Shown: positions 6,601 to 13,052 of the stretch, piece after piece
How positions within the stretch are numbered: position 1 is the first letter of the stretch
Layout: the number at the start of each line of letters is the position of its first letter
Assembly: GCA_029287755.1 (NCBI GenBank)
Contig: JARFQM010000067.1
Span: 1-13,321 of the forward strand
Reading direction: 5' to 3'
Source: Desulfofustis sp.
GTDB lineage: Bacteria > Desulfobacterota > Desulfobulbia > Desulfobulbales > Desulfocapsaceae
DNA length: 13,321 nt
Made by a program: the position numbers and the translations under genes
Notes under the pieces: model-generated
Told to the model about the DNA's origin: nothing
Databases searched by the model: none
What the model saw: the letters and a program-made list of their open reading frames with translations, nothing else

Positions 6601-7875
6601 ATGGACGCAGTCAAATCACTGCTGGAAAATATCGATATCCCGCCGATGTACCGGGTGCGCCAGGAGTTTTACGTCAACCCGCTGGAGGACATCGAAAAAT
6701 CGTGCCTTGAACAGATCGGTGCGCTCTCCCGTCTGGCGACGCTGAAGAGGGGGGCCCGCATAGCCGTGGCAGTCGGCAGCCGGGGTATCGCCAACCTATC
6801 CAGGATAACAGCCGCGGTGGTCAAGGCGCTCCAGGCCCAAGGTTTCGAGCCTTTTATCGTCTCCGGCATGGCCAGTCACGGCAAAGCAACGGCTGAAGGC
6901 CAGGCCGAATTGCTTGCCGAACTCGGCGTCACCGAGGCAGCTGCAGGCTGCCCGGTTCGGGCAAGTGTCGAGGTTGTGGAAATCGGTACCATCGACAGCG
7001 GAATGCCGGTCTATATGGACCGCATCGCTTCAGAGGCAGACGGCATCGTGGTGATCAACAGAATAAAGACCCATACCGCCTTCCATGCCGAGTACGAAAG
7101 CGGCCTGGTAAAGATGCTGGCCATCGGTCTGGGCAACGATATAGGGGCCAAATCATGCCACCAGCTCGGTTTTGGCAAAATGGCCGAGAATATCGTTGCC
7201 ATGACCAGAATGAAGCTCGACAAAATGCCGGTGCTTTTTGGTGTGGCCGTGGTCGAGGACGGTGCTGAAAATGTCTCCATCATCGAAGTCATTGACGCCG
7301 GCAAGATCATGGAGCGGGAGCCTGAACTGCTGAAAATCTCGAAATCATACATGCCTTCCATCGGCATCGACCAGATCGATGTCCTGGTCGTCGATAGAAT
7401 GGGCAAGGAAATCTCCGGTGACGGGATGGACCCCAACATCACCGGACGCTATGCCACTCCCTATGCCAGTGGCGGACCGCAGGTCTCAAAACTGGCCATT
7501 CTGGGGGTTACCGAAAAATCCCATGGCAACGTCATTGGCGTGGGACAGGCGGATATCTGTACACAAAAACTGTTCGAGGGGGCCGATTTGGAAACGACCT
7601 ACGTCAACTCGCTGATCGCCACAGTCACCTCGGTGGCCCGTCTGCCGATGATCCTGCCCACCGATTATGACGCCATCAGAGCAGCCATTCTGACCTGCAA
7701 CATCGGTGATTTTTCCAGGGTTCGACTGGTACGCATCAGAGACACCCTGCACCTTGGTGAACTGCTTGTCTCAGAAGCATTGGTCGATGAGGTGTCTGGC
7801 AAAGCAAATGTGATCTCGGTCAATGGTCCTGTGGAAATGAAGTTTACCGACGGTGCCGCGCTGCCGGTATTCTGA
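6601..7875 (+). CDS. LarA-like (DUF2088) nickel-pincer racemase/epimerase family protein
   Basis: A 424-residue protein, the length of LarA lactate racemase and its relatives. Motifs in order: AVGSRG (58-62), GMASHGKATAEGQ with H93, RIKTHTAFHAEYESGLVKMLAIGLG with H158, H162 and K171, then SCHQLGFGKMAENI with H187. K171 and H187 are 16 residues apart, the same spacing as K184 (cofactor-tethering lysine) and H200 (nickel ligand) of Lactobacillus LarA; H93 and H158 are candidates for its catalytic H108 and H174. LarA-superfamily members racemise or epimerise alpha-hydroxyacids with a nickel-pincer nucleotide. In this locus it may invert a stereocentre of the sugar acid before oxidation (inference). 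The start has AGAGGTAAG upstream. It is the last gene before the second MITE. The larB, larC and larE cofactor genes are not in the window. Confidence 0.8.
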   Translation: MDAVKSLLENIDIPPMYRVRQEFYVNPLEDIEKSCLEQIGALSRLATLKRGARIAVAVGSRGIANLSRITAAVVKALQAQGFEPFIVSGMASHGKATAEGQAELLAELGVTEAAAGCPVRASVEVVEIGTIDSGMPVYMDRIASEADGIVVINRIKTHTAFHAEYESGLVKMLAIGLGNDIGAKSCHQLGFGKMAENIVAMTRMKLDKMPVLFGVAVVEDGAENVSIIEVIDAGKIMEREPELLKISKSYMPSIGIDQIDVLVVDRMGKEISGDGMDPNITGRYATPYASGGPQVSKLAILGVTEKSHGNVIGVGQADICTQKLFEGADLETTYVNSLIATVTSVARLPMILPTDYDAIRAAILTCNIGDFSRVRLVRIRDTLHLGELLVSEALVDEVSGKANVISVNGPVEMKFTDGAALPVF

Positions 7876-7905
7876 TTGAATCGATAAGGACGGACCGTTA
7901 TAGTT

Positions 7906-8046
7906 GAGCCTTTGGCAAAACTAAGATTTTCGTTCAAAATCAAACCATGCGAGAAATTTTACCACAGGCATATGATTGATATTGAGAGGATAAAATTTTG
8001 AGCATAACGCAGAGTGTGGGCGAAAAGATCGATTTGCACATGGCTC
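7906..8046 (+). mobile_element. MITE copy 2, 141 bp, with 4-bp target duplication AGTT
   Basis: Same length and orientation as the element at 2403-2543, with about 131 of 141 bases identical by eye. The left end is GAGCCTTTGGCAAAAC and the right end, reverse complemented, is GAGCCATGTGCAAATC, so its inverted repeats have decayed slightly more than in copy 1. AGTT stands immediately before (7902-7905) and after it (8047-8050), a different 4-bp duplication from that of copy 1, showing an independent insertion. It lies 30 bases after the LarA-like stop and 46 bases before the tpx start, so it separates the catabolic operon from the peroxidase gene. It encodes no protein. Confidence 0.85.
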
Positions 8047-8092
8047 AGTTGTCAGAAGATTAAATAGAGAGCAAAGATCAGAGAGGTTGACC

Positions 8093-8590
8093 ATGACCAC
8101 AATAACCCGTAAAGGCGCGGAGATTGAAATCAGTGGAAATTTACCGCCGGTGGGCTCAAACGCCCCTTCCTTCACCCTGGTGGCGGCCGATTTAGCAGAT
8201 GTCAGCCTGAGTGACTTTGGTGGCAAGAAGGTAATACTCAACATCTTTCCGTCCATCGACACACCGACCTGCGCCAGATCGGTGCGTGCCTTCAACGAGC
8301 GGGCGGCGGCCATGGATAACGCCGTGGTCCTCTGCATCTCGCCCGACCTGCCCTTCGCCCACCAGCGCTTCTGTGAAGTGGAAAACATCGACAACGTCGT
8401 CGCCCTGTCTACTTTCAGGGCACCTGAATTCGGCCTGGCCTACGGGGTGACCATGACCTCCACCCAGCGCCGGGGGTTGCTGGCTCGAGCTGTGGTGGTA
8501 ATCGATGAACAAGGTGGAATCGTCCACACCGAACTCGTCCCAGAACTCACCCAGGAGCCCGACTATGAGGCAGCGCTCCAGGCTATCTGA
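8093..8590 (+). CDS. tpx: Thiol peroxidase Tpx (atypical 2-Cys peroxiredoxin)
   Basis: A 165-residue peroxiredoxin, the usual Tpx length. PSIDTPTC places the peroxidatic cysteine at C60 with its threonine at T57; the resolving cysteine C94 lies in FAHQRFC, and the supporting arginine is R133 (GLLARAVVVID). The SPDLPFAHQRFC segment is diagnostic of Tpx rather than BCP or AhpC types. It reduces hydrogen peroxide and alkyl peroxides with electrons from thioredoxin, or from a glutaredoxin-type partner. ATG at 8093 is chosen over an in-frame TTG at 8087 because AGAGAGG at 8080-8086 has a proper 6-base spacing to the ATG and would overlap the TTG. A gene of unknown function starts on the last base of its stop codon. 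Confidence 0.93.
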   Translation: MTTITRKGAEIEISGNLPPVGSNAPSFTLVAADLADVSLSDFGGKKVILNIFPSIDTPTCARSVRAFNERAAAMDNAVVLCISPDLPFAHQRFCEVENIDNVVALSTFRAPEFGLAYGVTMTSTQRRGLLARAVVVIDEQGGIVHTELVPELTQEPDYEAALQAI

Positions 8591-8922
8591 TGCTCAAGAA
8601 ATTTACCATCAGCCTGCCGCTCGACATTGACAGTAGCTTCGAGCTGGTGCGGAAAAGCGGCGACGAGATTGTCAGTTGGGGGGCCAACAACGTCAGCCCC
8701 GAAGACCACTATCTGGAATGGAAGCAGAGCTTCTGGTCCCTTAGCGGTACGACCCTGATATCGGTGACGCTGGAAGCAAGCGGAGAAAAGGAAACGACGG
8801 TGACGGTTATGATTCACAAGCCGCTCCAGGTGTTCGACCCGGTAGGCATCTGTTACCGGGTATTTAGAAAACTGGAGAAATCCATCGACAAGAATCTGGC
8901 CGCCCTCGAGGGGGAAGGATAA
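8590..8922 (+). CDS. Conserved-looking protein of unknown function, translationally coupled to tpx
   Basis: A 110-residue protein that I do not recognise. Its ATG shares one base with the tpx stop (TGATG arrangement), so translation is probably coupled. It has no signal peptide or membrane segment. It begins with an alternating hydrophobic strand (KKFTISLPLDID), has a tryptophan-rich middle (SWGANN, YLEWKQSFWSLS), two strands (TTLISVTLEA and ETTVTVMIHKP) and ends in an amphipathic helix (ICYRVFRKLEKSIDKNLAAL). An antiparallel sheet packed on a long C-terminal helix would suit a small START/SRPBCC-like lipid- or ligand-binding fold, but that is a guess from pattern only. The tight coupling to tpx hints at a role in peroxide response or membrane-lipid damage (inference). 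Confidence 0.7.
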   Translation: MLKKFTISLPLDIDSSFELVRKSGDEIVSWGANNVSPEDHYLEWKQSFWSLSGTTLISVTLEASGEKETTVTVMIHKPLQVFDPVGICYRVFRKLEKSIDKNLAALEGEG

Positions 8923-8940
8923 TACGATCTACCTGTAATA

Positions 8941-8957
8941 GAAAGATTTTATCTTTC
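8941..8957 (+). terminator. Weak hairpin after the tpx pair
   Basis: GAAAGAT and ATCTTTC form a 7-bp perfect stem around a TTT loop, 18 bases after the stop of the 110-residue gene. A pyrimidine-rich GTTCTTCTCTT follows, not a clean T-run. It is AT-rich, so termination may be inefficient. Confidence 0.4.
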
Positions 8958-9024
8958 GAGTTCTTCTCTTCCACTCCGAGCAGGTGGGCACCGATTCACT
9001 GTAATCTTAGGTAAGGCCGCCCCA

Positions 9025-9055
9025 CAGGCCGGAAAAAGGCAGCGAACCGGGCCTG
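9025..9055 (-). terminator. GC-rich hairpin just after the small membrane protein gene
   Basis: CAGGCCGG (9025-9032) pairs with CCGGGCCTG (9047-9055) with a one-base bulge, giving a strong stem directly after the stop of the minus-strand gene at 9059. No T-run follows on the minus strand, so it may be a transcript-end stabiliser or a Rho-assisted terminator rather than an intrinsic one. It could also act on plus-strand transcripts arriving from tpx. Confidence 0.35.
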
Positions 9056-9058
9056 CAA

Positions 9059-9292
9059 TTACCAGATATTGAGCAGGATAAGAATGTTAACCAGCAGGAA
9101 GGTAGTAAATGCCGAGGCAAAGCCAAGCACCAGCAGCGTAGTCACCAGGCCGGTGAAACCAAAGCCGATGGCCATGACGGGATTGTCAAACTGATCGGGC
9201 AGTTCCGACAGCTTATTCCCGTAAGTTGTCGAAATAAACCCAAAGGTCGACAAGATGATGATGCGTATGTTGACAAAAACAGTAAAACCCAT
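9059..9292 (-). CDS. Small two-helix membrane protein, unknown function
   Basis: A 77-residue very hydrophobic protein that I do not recognise. Residues 1-20 (MGFTVFVNIRIIILSTFGFI) form one membrane helix and about 40-77 form a long second hydrophobic stretch (MAIGFGFTGLVTTLLVLG then FTTFLLVNILILLNIW). They are joined by a polar loop with charges (NKLSELPDQFDN). There is no signal peptidase motif. The ATG has GAGGTGGTGACTCA upstream, a good ribosome site, and a promoter-like pair lies further upstream, so this looks like a real single-gene transcript. It diverges from the broken cyclase gene. The glycine pattern in the second half would allow helix packing, so it may be a small subunit or regulator of another membrane protein (guess). 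Confidence 0.65.
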   Translation of the reverse strand: MGFTVFVNIRIIILSTFGFISTTYGNKLSELPDQFDNPVMAIGFGFTGLVTTLLVLGFASAFTTFLLVNILILLNIW

Positions 9293-9332
9293 TGAGTCAC
9301 CACCTCAATTAATTAATTCCTTTCCTACTACA

Positions 9333-9362
9333 ATAATACACTTGACCGGCGGAATTTTGCAA
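9333..9362 (-). promoter_or_regulatory. Candidate promoter of the small membrane protein gene
   Basis: On the minus strand TTGCAA (plus-strand 9357-9362, 4 of 6) and TATTAT (plus-strand 9333-9338, 5 of 6) are 18 bases apart. The start codon follows about 40 bases downstream, with a GAGGTGG ribosome site between. Confidence 0.45.
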
Positions 9363-9480
9363 GATACGCCATTTTCTGTGCATATCTGGCCTGGCCACAC
9401 GATGGTCTTGTACGAGACAGCCGCCCAGTAATGGCCAAAGATCGATTATTTACCATATACCCACCGAGATAGAAAGTACT

Positions 9481-10320
9481 TTTTTATCCATCACCCCCGG
9501 CACCACGGAGCTGGCCAAGTATCTCTCGCCCCAGGTCTACAACTCGATTTTTACCGGTAGAAGAGAGGTCAAGCTGGCCAGCAGGCGCAAACGGCTGACG
9601 GTTTTTTTCTCCGATCTTATCGATTTCACCGGAACCACCGAACGGCTGGAGTCAGAAGACCTGACCCGGCTGCTCAACCATTACTTGACCGAGATGTCGG
9701 AGATCGCTCTCACTCACGGGGCCACCCTTGATAAATACGTAGGCGATGCCATGGTCATTTTTTTCGGCGACCCCGACTCTCTCGGGGTCAGGGAGGACAC
9801 CCTGGCCTGCGTGAGCATGGCCATCGAAATGCGCGAGCGGATGCAGACGCTTGAAAGGATGTGGATGGAAGCAGGCCTGGAAAAACCGCTGAAATGCCGT
9901 ATGGGAATCAACACCGGTATCTGCACGATCGGAAATTTCGGCAGCGAGGACCGGATGGACTACACCATCATCGGCAGCGGGGTCAACCTAGCCGCCCGGC
10001 TCGAGAAAGCCTGTCCGCCGAGCGAGATCCTTATCAGCTACAAGACATACTCCCATATCAAGAACACGATTTCCTGCCAGCCTGAAGGAAAGATCCAGGC
10101 CAAGGGATTTACCGACCCTGTTTCCACTTACCGGGTGGTCGACTTTATTGAAAACCTGGAAGACGGCAGGCGCCCCATTCGGGCCAGTTCAAAGCACATG
10201 AAGCTCGAGCTCGAAATCGAGCAGATGAGCGCAGAGGAGCGGAAAGACGCGGCCAGAACCCTCAGAGAAACAGCTGCTCACCTGGAGAATTCCAACCCCG
10301 AGAAGCCGCCACCAGAGTAG
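9481..10320 (+). pseudogene. Class III adenylate cyclase catalytic domain lacking a start and N-terminal region
   Basis: Family resemblance begins near TTELAKYLSPQVYNSIF and continues to the TAG at 10318-10320. The catalytic domain looks intact: first metal aspartate in FFSDLIDFT (9613-9615), LDKYVGDAMVIFFG with the adenine-selecting lysine (9733-9735) and second metal aspartate (9745-9747), GINTG, GNFGSEDRMDYTIIG with the D/T adenine position, and VNLAARLE with the transition-state N (9985-9987) and R (9997-9999). The frame is open back to 9346, but it holds no ATG, GTG or TTG before TTG at 9685, and starting there would delete the first metal aspartate. Relatives carry this domain at the C-terminus behind GAF, PAS or CHASE2 sensors. 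I therefore read it as a 5'-truncated gene; a rare start codon or sequencing error is the alternative. ATP-to-cAMP specificity follows from the K and D residues. Confidence 0.6.
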
Positions 10321-10334
10321 TGCGGCGCGACAGG

Positions 10335-10355
10335 AGCGACTCTCCCCAAGTCGCT
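10335..10355. terminator. Hairpin between the convergent cyclase and channel genes
   Basis: AGCGACT (10335-10341) and AGTCGCT (10349-10355) form a perfect 7-bp stem with a CTCCCCA loop. It sits between the cyclase stop and the stop of the opposing channel gene, which it overlaps by two bases. On the plus strand a T-rich stretch (GAGCTTTCTTTTCC) follows after a few bases; on the minus strand no T-run follows. It best suits the end of the cyclase transcript. Confidence 0.5.
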
Positions 10356-12621
10356 ATTCCTGAGCTTTCTTTTCCTGCTGCTGCTGTTCCTCCGCCTGAA
10401 GGGCAATGGCCGCGGCAGCCCCGGCTTCAAGTGCCTTCTGGCGGGCCTTCTCGTTCTGCCTGTCGATCCTGTCCTCCTCGGGGAAATCGACAATGACCTT
10501 GCGGTGGGCGTAGTAAATGCCCTTGGCATTGAGGGCTTCGGTAATCCGTCGGAAGGCCTCGCGCTTGATCACAAACTGCTTGCCCGGCTTGGCGGTGAAC
10601 TTGACTCGTATTACCATTACCGAGTTGGTGATCTCGTTCACACCCTGGGATTTAACCGGCAGAATGAAATCGTCCCCGAGTTCTTCATCCTCGAGCATGG
10701 CGATTCCCACCTTCTTAATGACCTTGCGCACCTGGTCGATATCGGTATCATAGGGGAACTCCAGGGGAAACTTGATGACGATGCCGCCGCGCATATAATT
10801 GGTGATGGCGCCCAGATCACTGTGGGGGACCACCTGCAGCATGCCGCGATGGTGCCTGAGCATCACGTTTCTCAGGGTGATTGCCTCGACCGTGCCCTTG
10901 ATTGATCCCGCCTGTATGTATTCACCTACCCTGAACGCATCATCGAGCAGGAAAAAGAATCCTGAGAGCACATCAGACACCAGTTTCTGAGCTCCAAAGC
11001 CGATCGCCAAACCGACCACACCGGCACCGGCCAGCAGTGGAGCGATGTTGACTCCCAGAGAGGAGATCACGATCAGCAGCACCATGACCACCAGTACCGT
11101 ACCAATGACTTTGCGCAGCATGGGAAGCAGCGTATAGCTTCTGCCCCTCTGGGCCGCGCCGCCAAACTCGTCATCAATGTCTTCCTCTTTCTGTTCTTCT
11201 TCGGGTTCCGCTTCTTCGAGTTTTCGGGCGATATAGGCACTCGCAAACCGCCAGGCGACCAGGGCCAGGGCCACCGCCACCAAGGAATCAAACACGGCGT
11301 TGAGGGCCGCATTGGCAAAAGGTATGGACATGCCCCAGAGAGAGAGAAACCAGACCAGCAGAACCGCGAACAGGACAATCCTGAAGACCTGGTGAACGCG
11401 AAAAGAAATCCGTCTTCTCTTGTGTTCCCGCTCTTTTGTTTTGAAACTCTCATCTGCATCCTCGGGAAACTCATCGTCTCCAATCTGGCCAAGCCCGAGG
11501 GATTCAACCGTCGAATTTATCAGCAGTTTCCCCACGTAATTCAGCACAAAGAAGAGCGGCACGATGAGCATTGAAACGATAAACGAGCCGCTTCTGCCTC
11601 CGGTTCCAGTTAATTGCTGTCCGATCCAGAAGAACCAGACCAGCAGCAGGTAGATGAGCCCCAGCACATGCCAATAGCCGGCCAACTGCTTCTTGACCCA
11701 GGTACCGTCCTGTTTTTCCAGTTGGTCGAGCAGTCCGTCCTTCACCGGCTGTTTGAGAGAAACGATCAGATAGCCGTAAATGATTATTACCGCTGAACCC
11801 AGGACGATGATCACCCAGGAGACAGTCTGGGGGGCAGCGCCGAGCTCTTCAACGAAATTAACCAGCAGCAGCCCTGAAAGCAGGACGCCGACTGAAATAT
11901 AGAAGGCGCGGTACAGCGGCCCAACCAATGTATCAGCTATATTAATGGGGCGCGCGTTGCTGTCTCCCGGAGCAAAAATAATGCGACCCGCAAGGGCTGA
12001 AATCATGAAAATCAGAACCGTACCGAGGACGGTCTGGTAAAACATTCTTCCCTTGATCCCTACATCACCGGCGACAATCAGAAAAATAATGGTGGAGATG
12101 ATGCCGAACAGAAGCAGGGTAGCAATGCGGGGGAGGTTGCCCATTAATCCCATCCAGACCCTGGACAACCCTTCATCTTCAGGCGGCGCAGCCTTGCCGA
12201 ACTGGGCCAGGCGGGCGCGCAGTATACCAAGCAGCCCCCTGACCAGGAGATAGCCAAGACCAATGGCCAGGACAGTACGCCACAACACTCCCAGAAAGTT
12301 CACCGACTTTCCCTCCACACCTGTCGACTGCAGAATCCGGGCCAGATCGGCAGGTACTTGGGGAGCGTAGGTCAGCACACTGGAACTTCCTTCCTCTGTG
12401 TCTTCGGCTGAGTCAAGCAGGTGCAGCCAGGTTGCCAGGACTCTTTTCTTCTCGGCACTCAACTCGGCAACCGCGTCCTCTACCTGCTTGGCCGCTTTCT
12501 CTTCATTTATGACGCTCTGTTCCTGCGGGACGTTTTCAGATGTATCGGCACCAACAGTTAGGGGTGAAAACAGAAGCAGGGCGCACAAAATGAGGGGGGA
12601 ACAACATTGGATGTTCTTCAT
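10354..12621 (-). CDS. Large MscS-family mechanosensitive channel (YbiO-like)
   Basis: A 755-residue inner-membrane protein. Residues 1-25 are a signal peptide (MKNIQCC, a leucine-rich core, then LTVGA), followed by a charged periplasmic segment to about 105. About ten or eleven membrane helices follow between residues 109 and 556, with an acidic cytoplasmic loop (EEAEPEEEQKEEDIDDE) near 470-485. The last helices carry the MscS pore signature: NIAPLLAGAGVVGLAIGFGAQ, then KLVSDVLSGFFFLLDDAFRVGEYI. The beta and alpha-beta domains follow (GTVEAITLRNVMLRHH, VVPHSDL, ITNYMR), ending in a glutamine-rich charged tail. MscS channels open under membrane tension to release osmolytes after hypo-osmotic shock. 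The start at 12621 is preferred over an in-frame ATG at 12696 because GTGAGGATTTC precedes it and the signal peptide then begins at residue 1. Confidence 0.9.
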   Translation of the reverse strand: MKNIQCCSPLILCALLLFSPLTVGADTSENVPQEQSVINEEKAAKQVEDAVAELSAEKKRVLATWLHLLDSAEDTEEGSSSVLTYAPQVPADLARILQSTGVEGKSVNFLGVLWRTVLAIGLGYLLVRGLLGILRARLAQFGKAAPPEDEGLSRVWMGLMGNLPRIATLLLFGIISTIIFLIVAGDVGIKGRMFYQTVLGTVLIFMISALAGRIIFAPGDSNARPINIADTLVGPLYRAFYISVGVLLSGLLLVNFVEELGAAPQTVSWVIIVLGSAVIIIYGYLIVSLKQPVKDGLLDQLEKQDGTWVKKQLAGYWHVLGLIYLLLVWFFWIGQQLTGTGGRSGSFIVSMLIVPLFFVLNYVGKLLINSTVESLGLGQIGDDEFPEDADESFKTKEREHKRRRISFRVHQVFRIVLFAVLLVWFLSLWGMSIPFANAALNAVFDSLVAVALALVAWRFASAYIARKLEEAEPEEEQKEEDIDDEFGGAAQRGRSYTLLPMLRKVIGTVLVVMVLLIVISSLGVNIAPLLAGAGVVGLAIGFGAQKLVSDVLSGFFFLLDDAFRVGEYIQAGSIKGTVEAITLRNVMLRHHRGMLQVVPHSDLGAITNYMRGGIVIKFPLEFPYDTDIDQVRKVIKKVGIAMLEDEELGDDFILPVKSQGVNEITNSVMVIRVKFTAKPGKQFVIKREAFRRITEALNAKGIYYAHRKVIVDFPEEDRIDRQNEKARQKALEAGAAAAIALQAEEQQQQEKKAQE

Positions 12622-12680
12622 GAAATCCTCACAGGGATGAATTATTTCTCCAAAGTGAATCTGACTTTGCTGCTGCACAA

Positions 12681-12697
12681 TTTGACTGGCAGTCAAA
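12681..12697. repeat. Inverted repeat TTTGACTGGCAGTCAAA in the channel gene leader
   Basis: TTTGACTG and CAGTCAAA are perfect 8-base inverted arms around a single central G, 60 to 76 bases upstream of the channel start codon and downstream of its likely promoter. A single-base centre makes a DNA-binding dimer site more likely than an RNA hairpin. No regulator can be named. Confidence 0.45.
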
Positions 12698-12726
12698 CCA
12701 CCTTTTAGTCAGGCTATATTAGAGCC

Positions 12727-12754
12727 ATTATAATGTTCATGGAATTCTTGTCGA
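12727..12754 (-). promoter_or_regulatory. Candidate sigma-70 promoter of the mechanosensitive channel gene
   Basis: On the minus strand TCGACA (plus-strand 12749-12754, 5 of 6) and a perfect TATAAT (plus-strand 12727-12732) are 16 bases apart. Transcription would start near 12720, leaving a leader of about 100 bases that contains the inverted repeat at 12681-12697. Confidence 0.5.
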
Positions 12755-13052
12755 TACGCATCGTAAATATAGTCTCTGTTTAATCACACAAAAAGGATCG
12801 CATCGCGCCCTGCGGCGGAAAGGCGCATGCGCCATCAGTTCAAATGGACAGATGGTGACAGGTAAGATATTCTTATCTTTTCTGTACAGCCGCTTGGCAA
12901 AAAGTTATGATTGTCGGGTCAAACGGAGTTGGGTCTCCTGAGGAGTGATCAACGGCGAGTTTCAGGTATTTTCAAGCGCAAAACGCGCCGCTGCGCGGGG
13001 AAACCAGTAAAGGTTAACTTCGTTGACGAAAAGTGAATGAAACGGAGGTTGC
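12755..13052. other. Gene-free stretch before the glutaredoxin-family gene, with several palindromes
   Basis: No convincing coding frame. Visible structure: a perfect 12-bp palindrome GGCGCATGCGCC (12822-12833); AAGATA/TATCTT arms (12864-12879); CTCC-TGA-GGAG (12935-12945); a GC-rich CGCGC-CGCT-GCGCG hairpin (12984-12997); and TTCGT-TG-ACGAA (13019-13030) just upstream of the ribosome site of the next gene. No strong plus-strand sigma-70 or sigma-54 promoter was recognised. A long structured leader or a small RNA gene is possible but unproven. Confidence 0.4.

Noticed and set aside
2399..8050. Composite transposon made by the two MITE copies
   Set aside because: Each copy has its own matching 4-bp duplication (AACG and AGTT). 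A composite insertion would show one duplication at the outer ends only.
8087..8092. TTG start for tpx two codons upstream
   Set aside because: The AGAGAGG ribosome site would directly abut it; spacing fits the ATG at 8093.
9401..9472. Short ATG-started frames (9401 and 9431) as the missing N-terminus of the cyclase
   Set aside because: Both stop within 14 codons, are in another frame, lack ribosome sites and do not resemble any sensor domain.
12622..12696. Extended N-terminus of the mechanosensitive channel from ATG at 12696
   Set aside because: It would put 25 non-hydrophobic residues before a clear signal peptide, with no ribosome site, whereas the ATG at 12621 has GAGG upstream.
12894..12909. 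Sigma-54 promoter starting with TTGGCA
   Set aside because: The -24 GG is present but the -12 GC is not at the required spacing.
12888..12925. Possible degenerate third MITE end (AGCCGCTTGGCAAAA followed by TGATTGTCGGGTCAAA)
   Set aside because: Resembles the GAGCC-TTTGGCAAAAC left end only with gaps, and no inner sequence, right end or target duplication follows.
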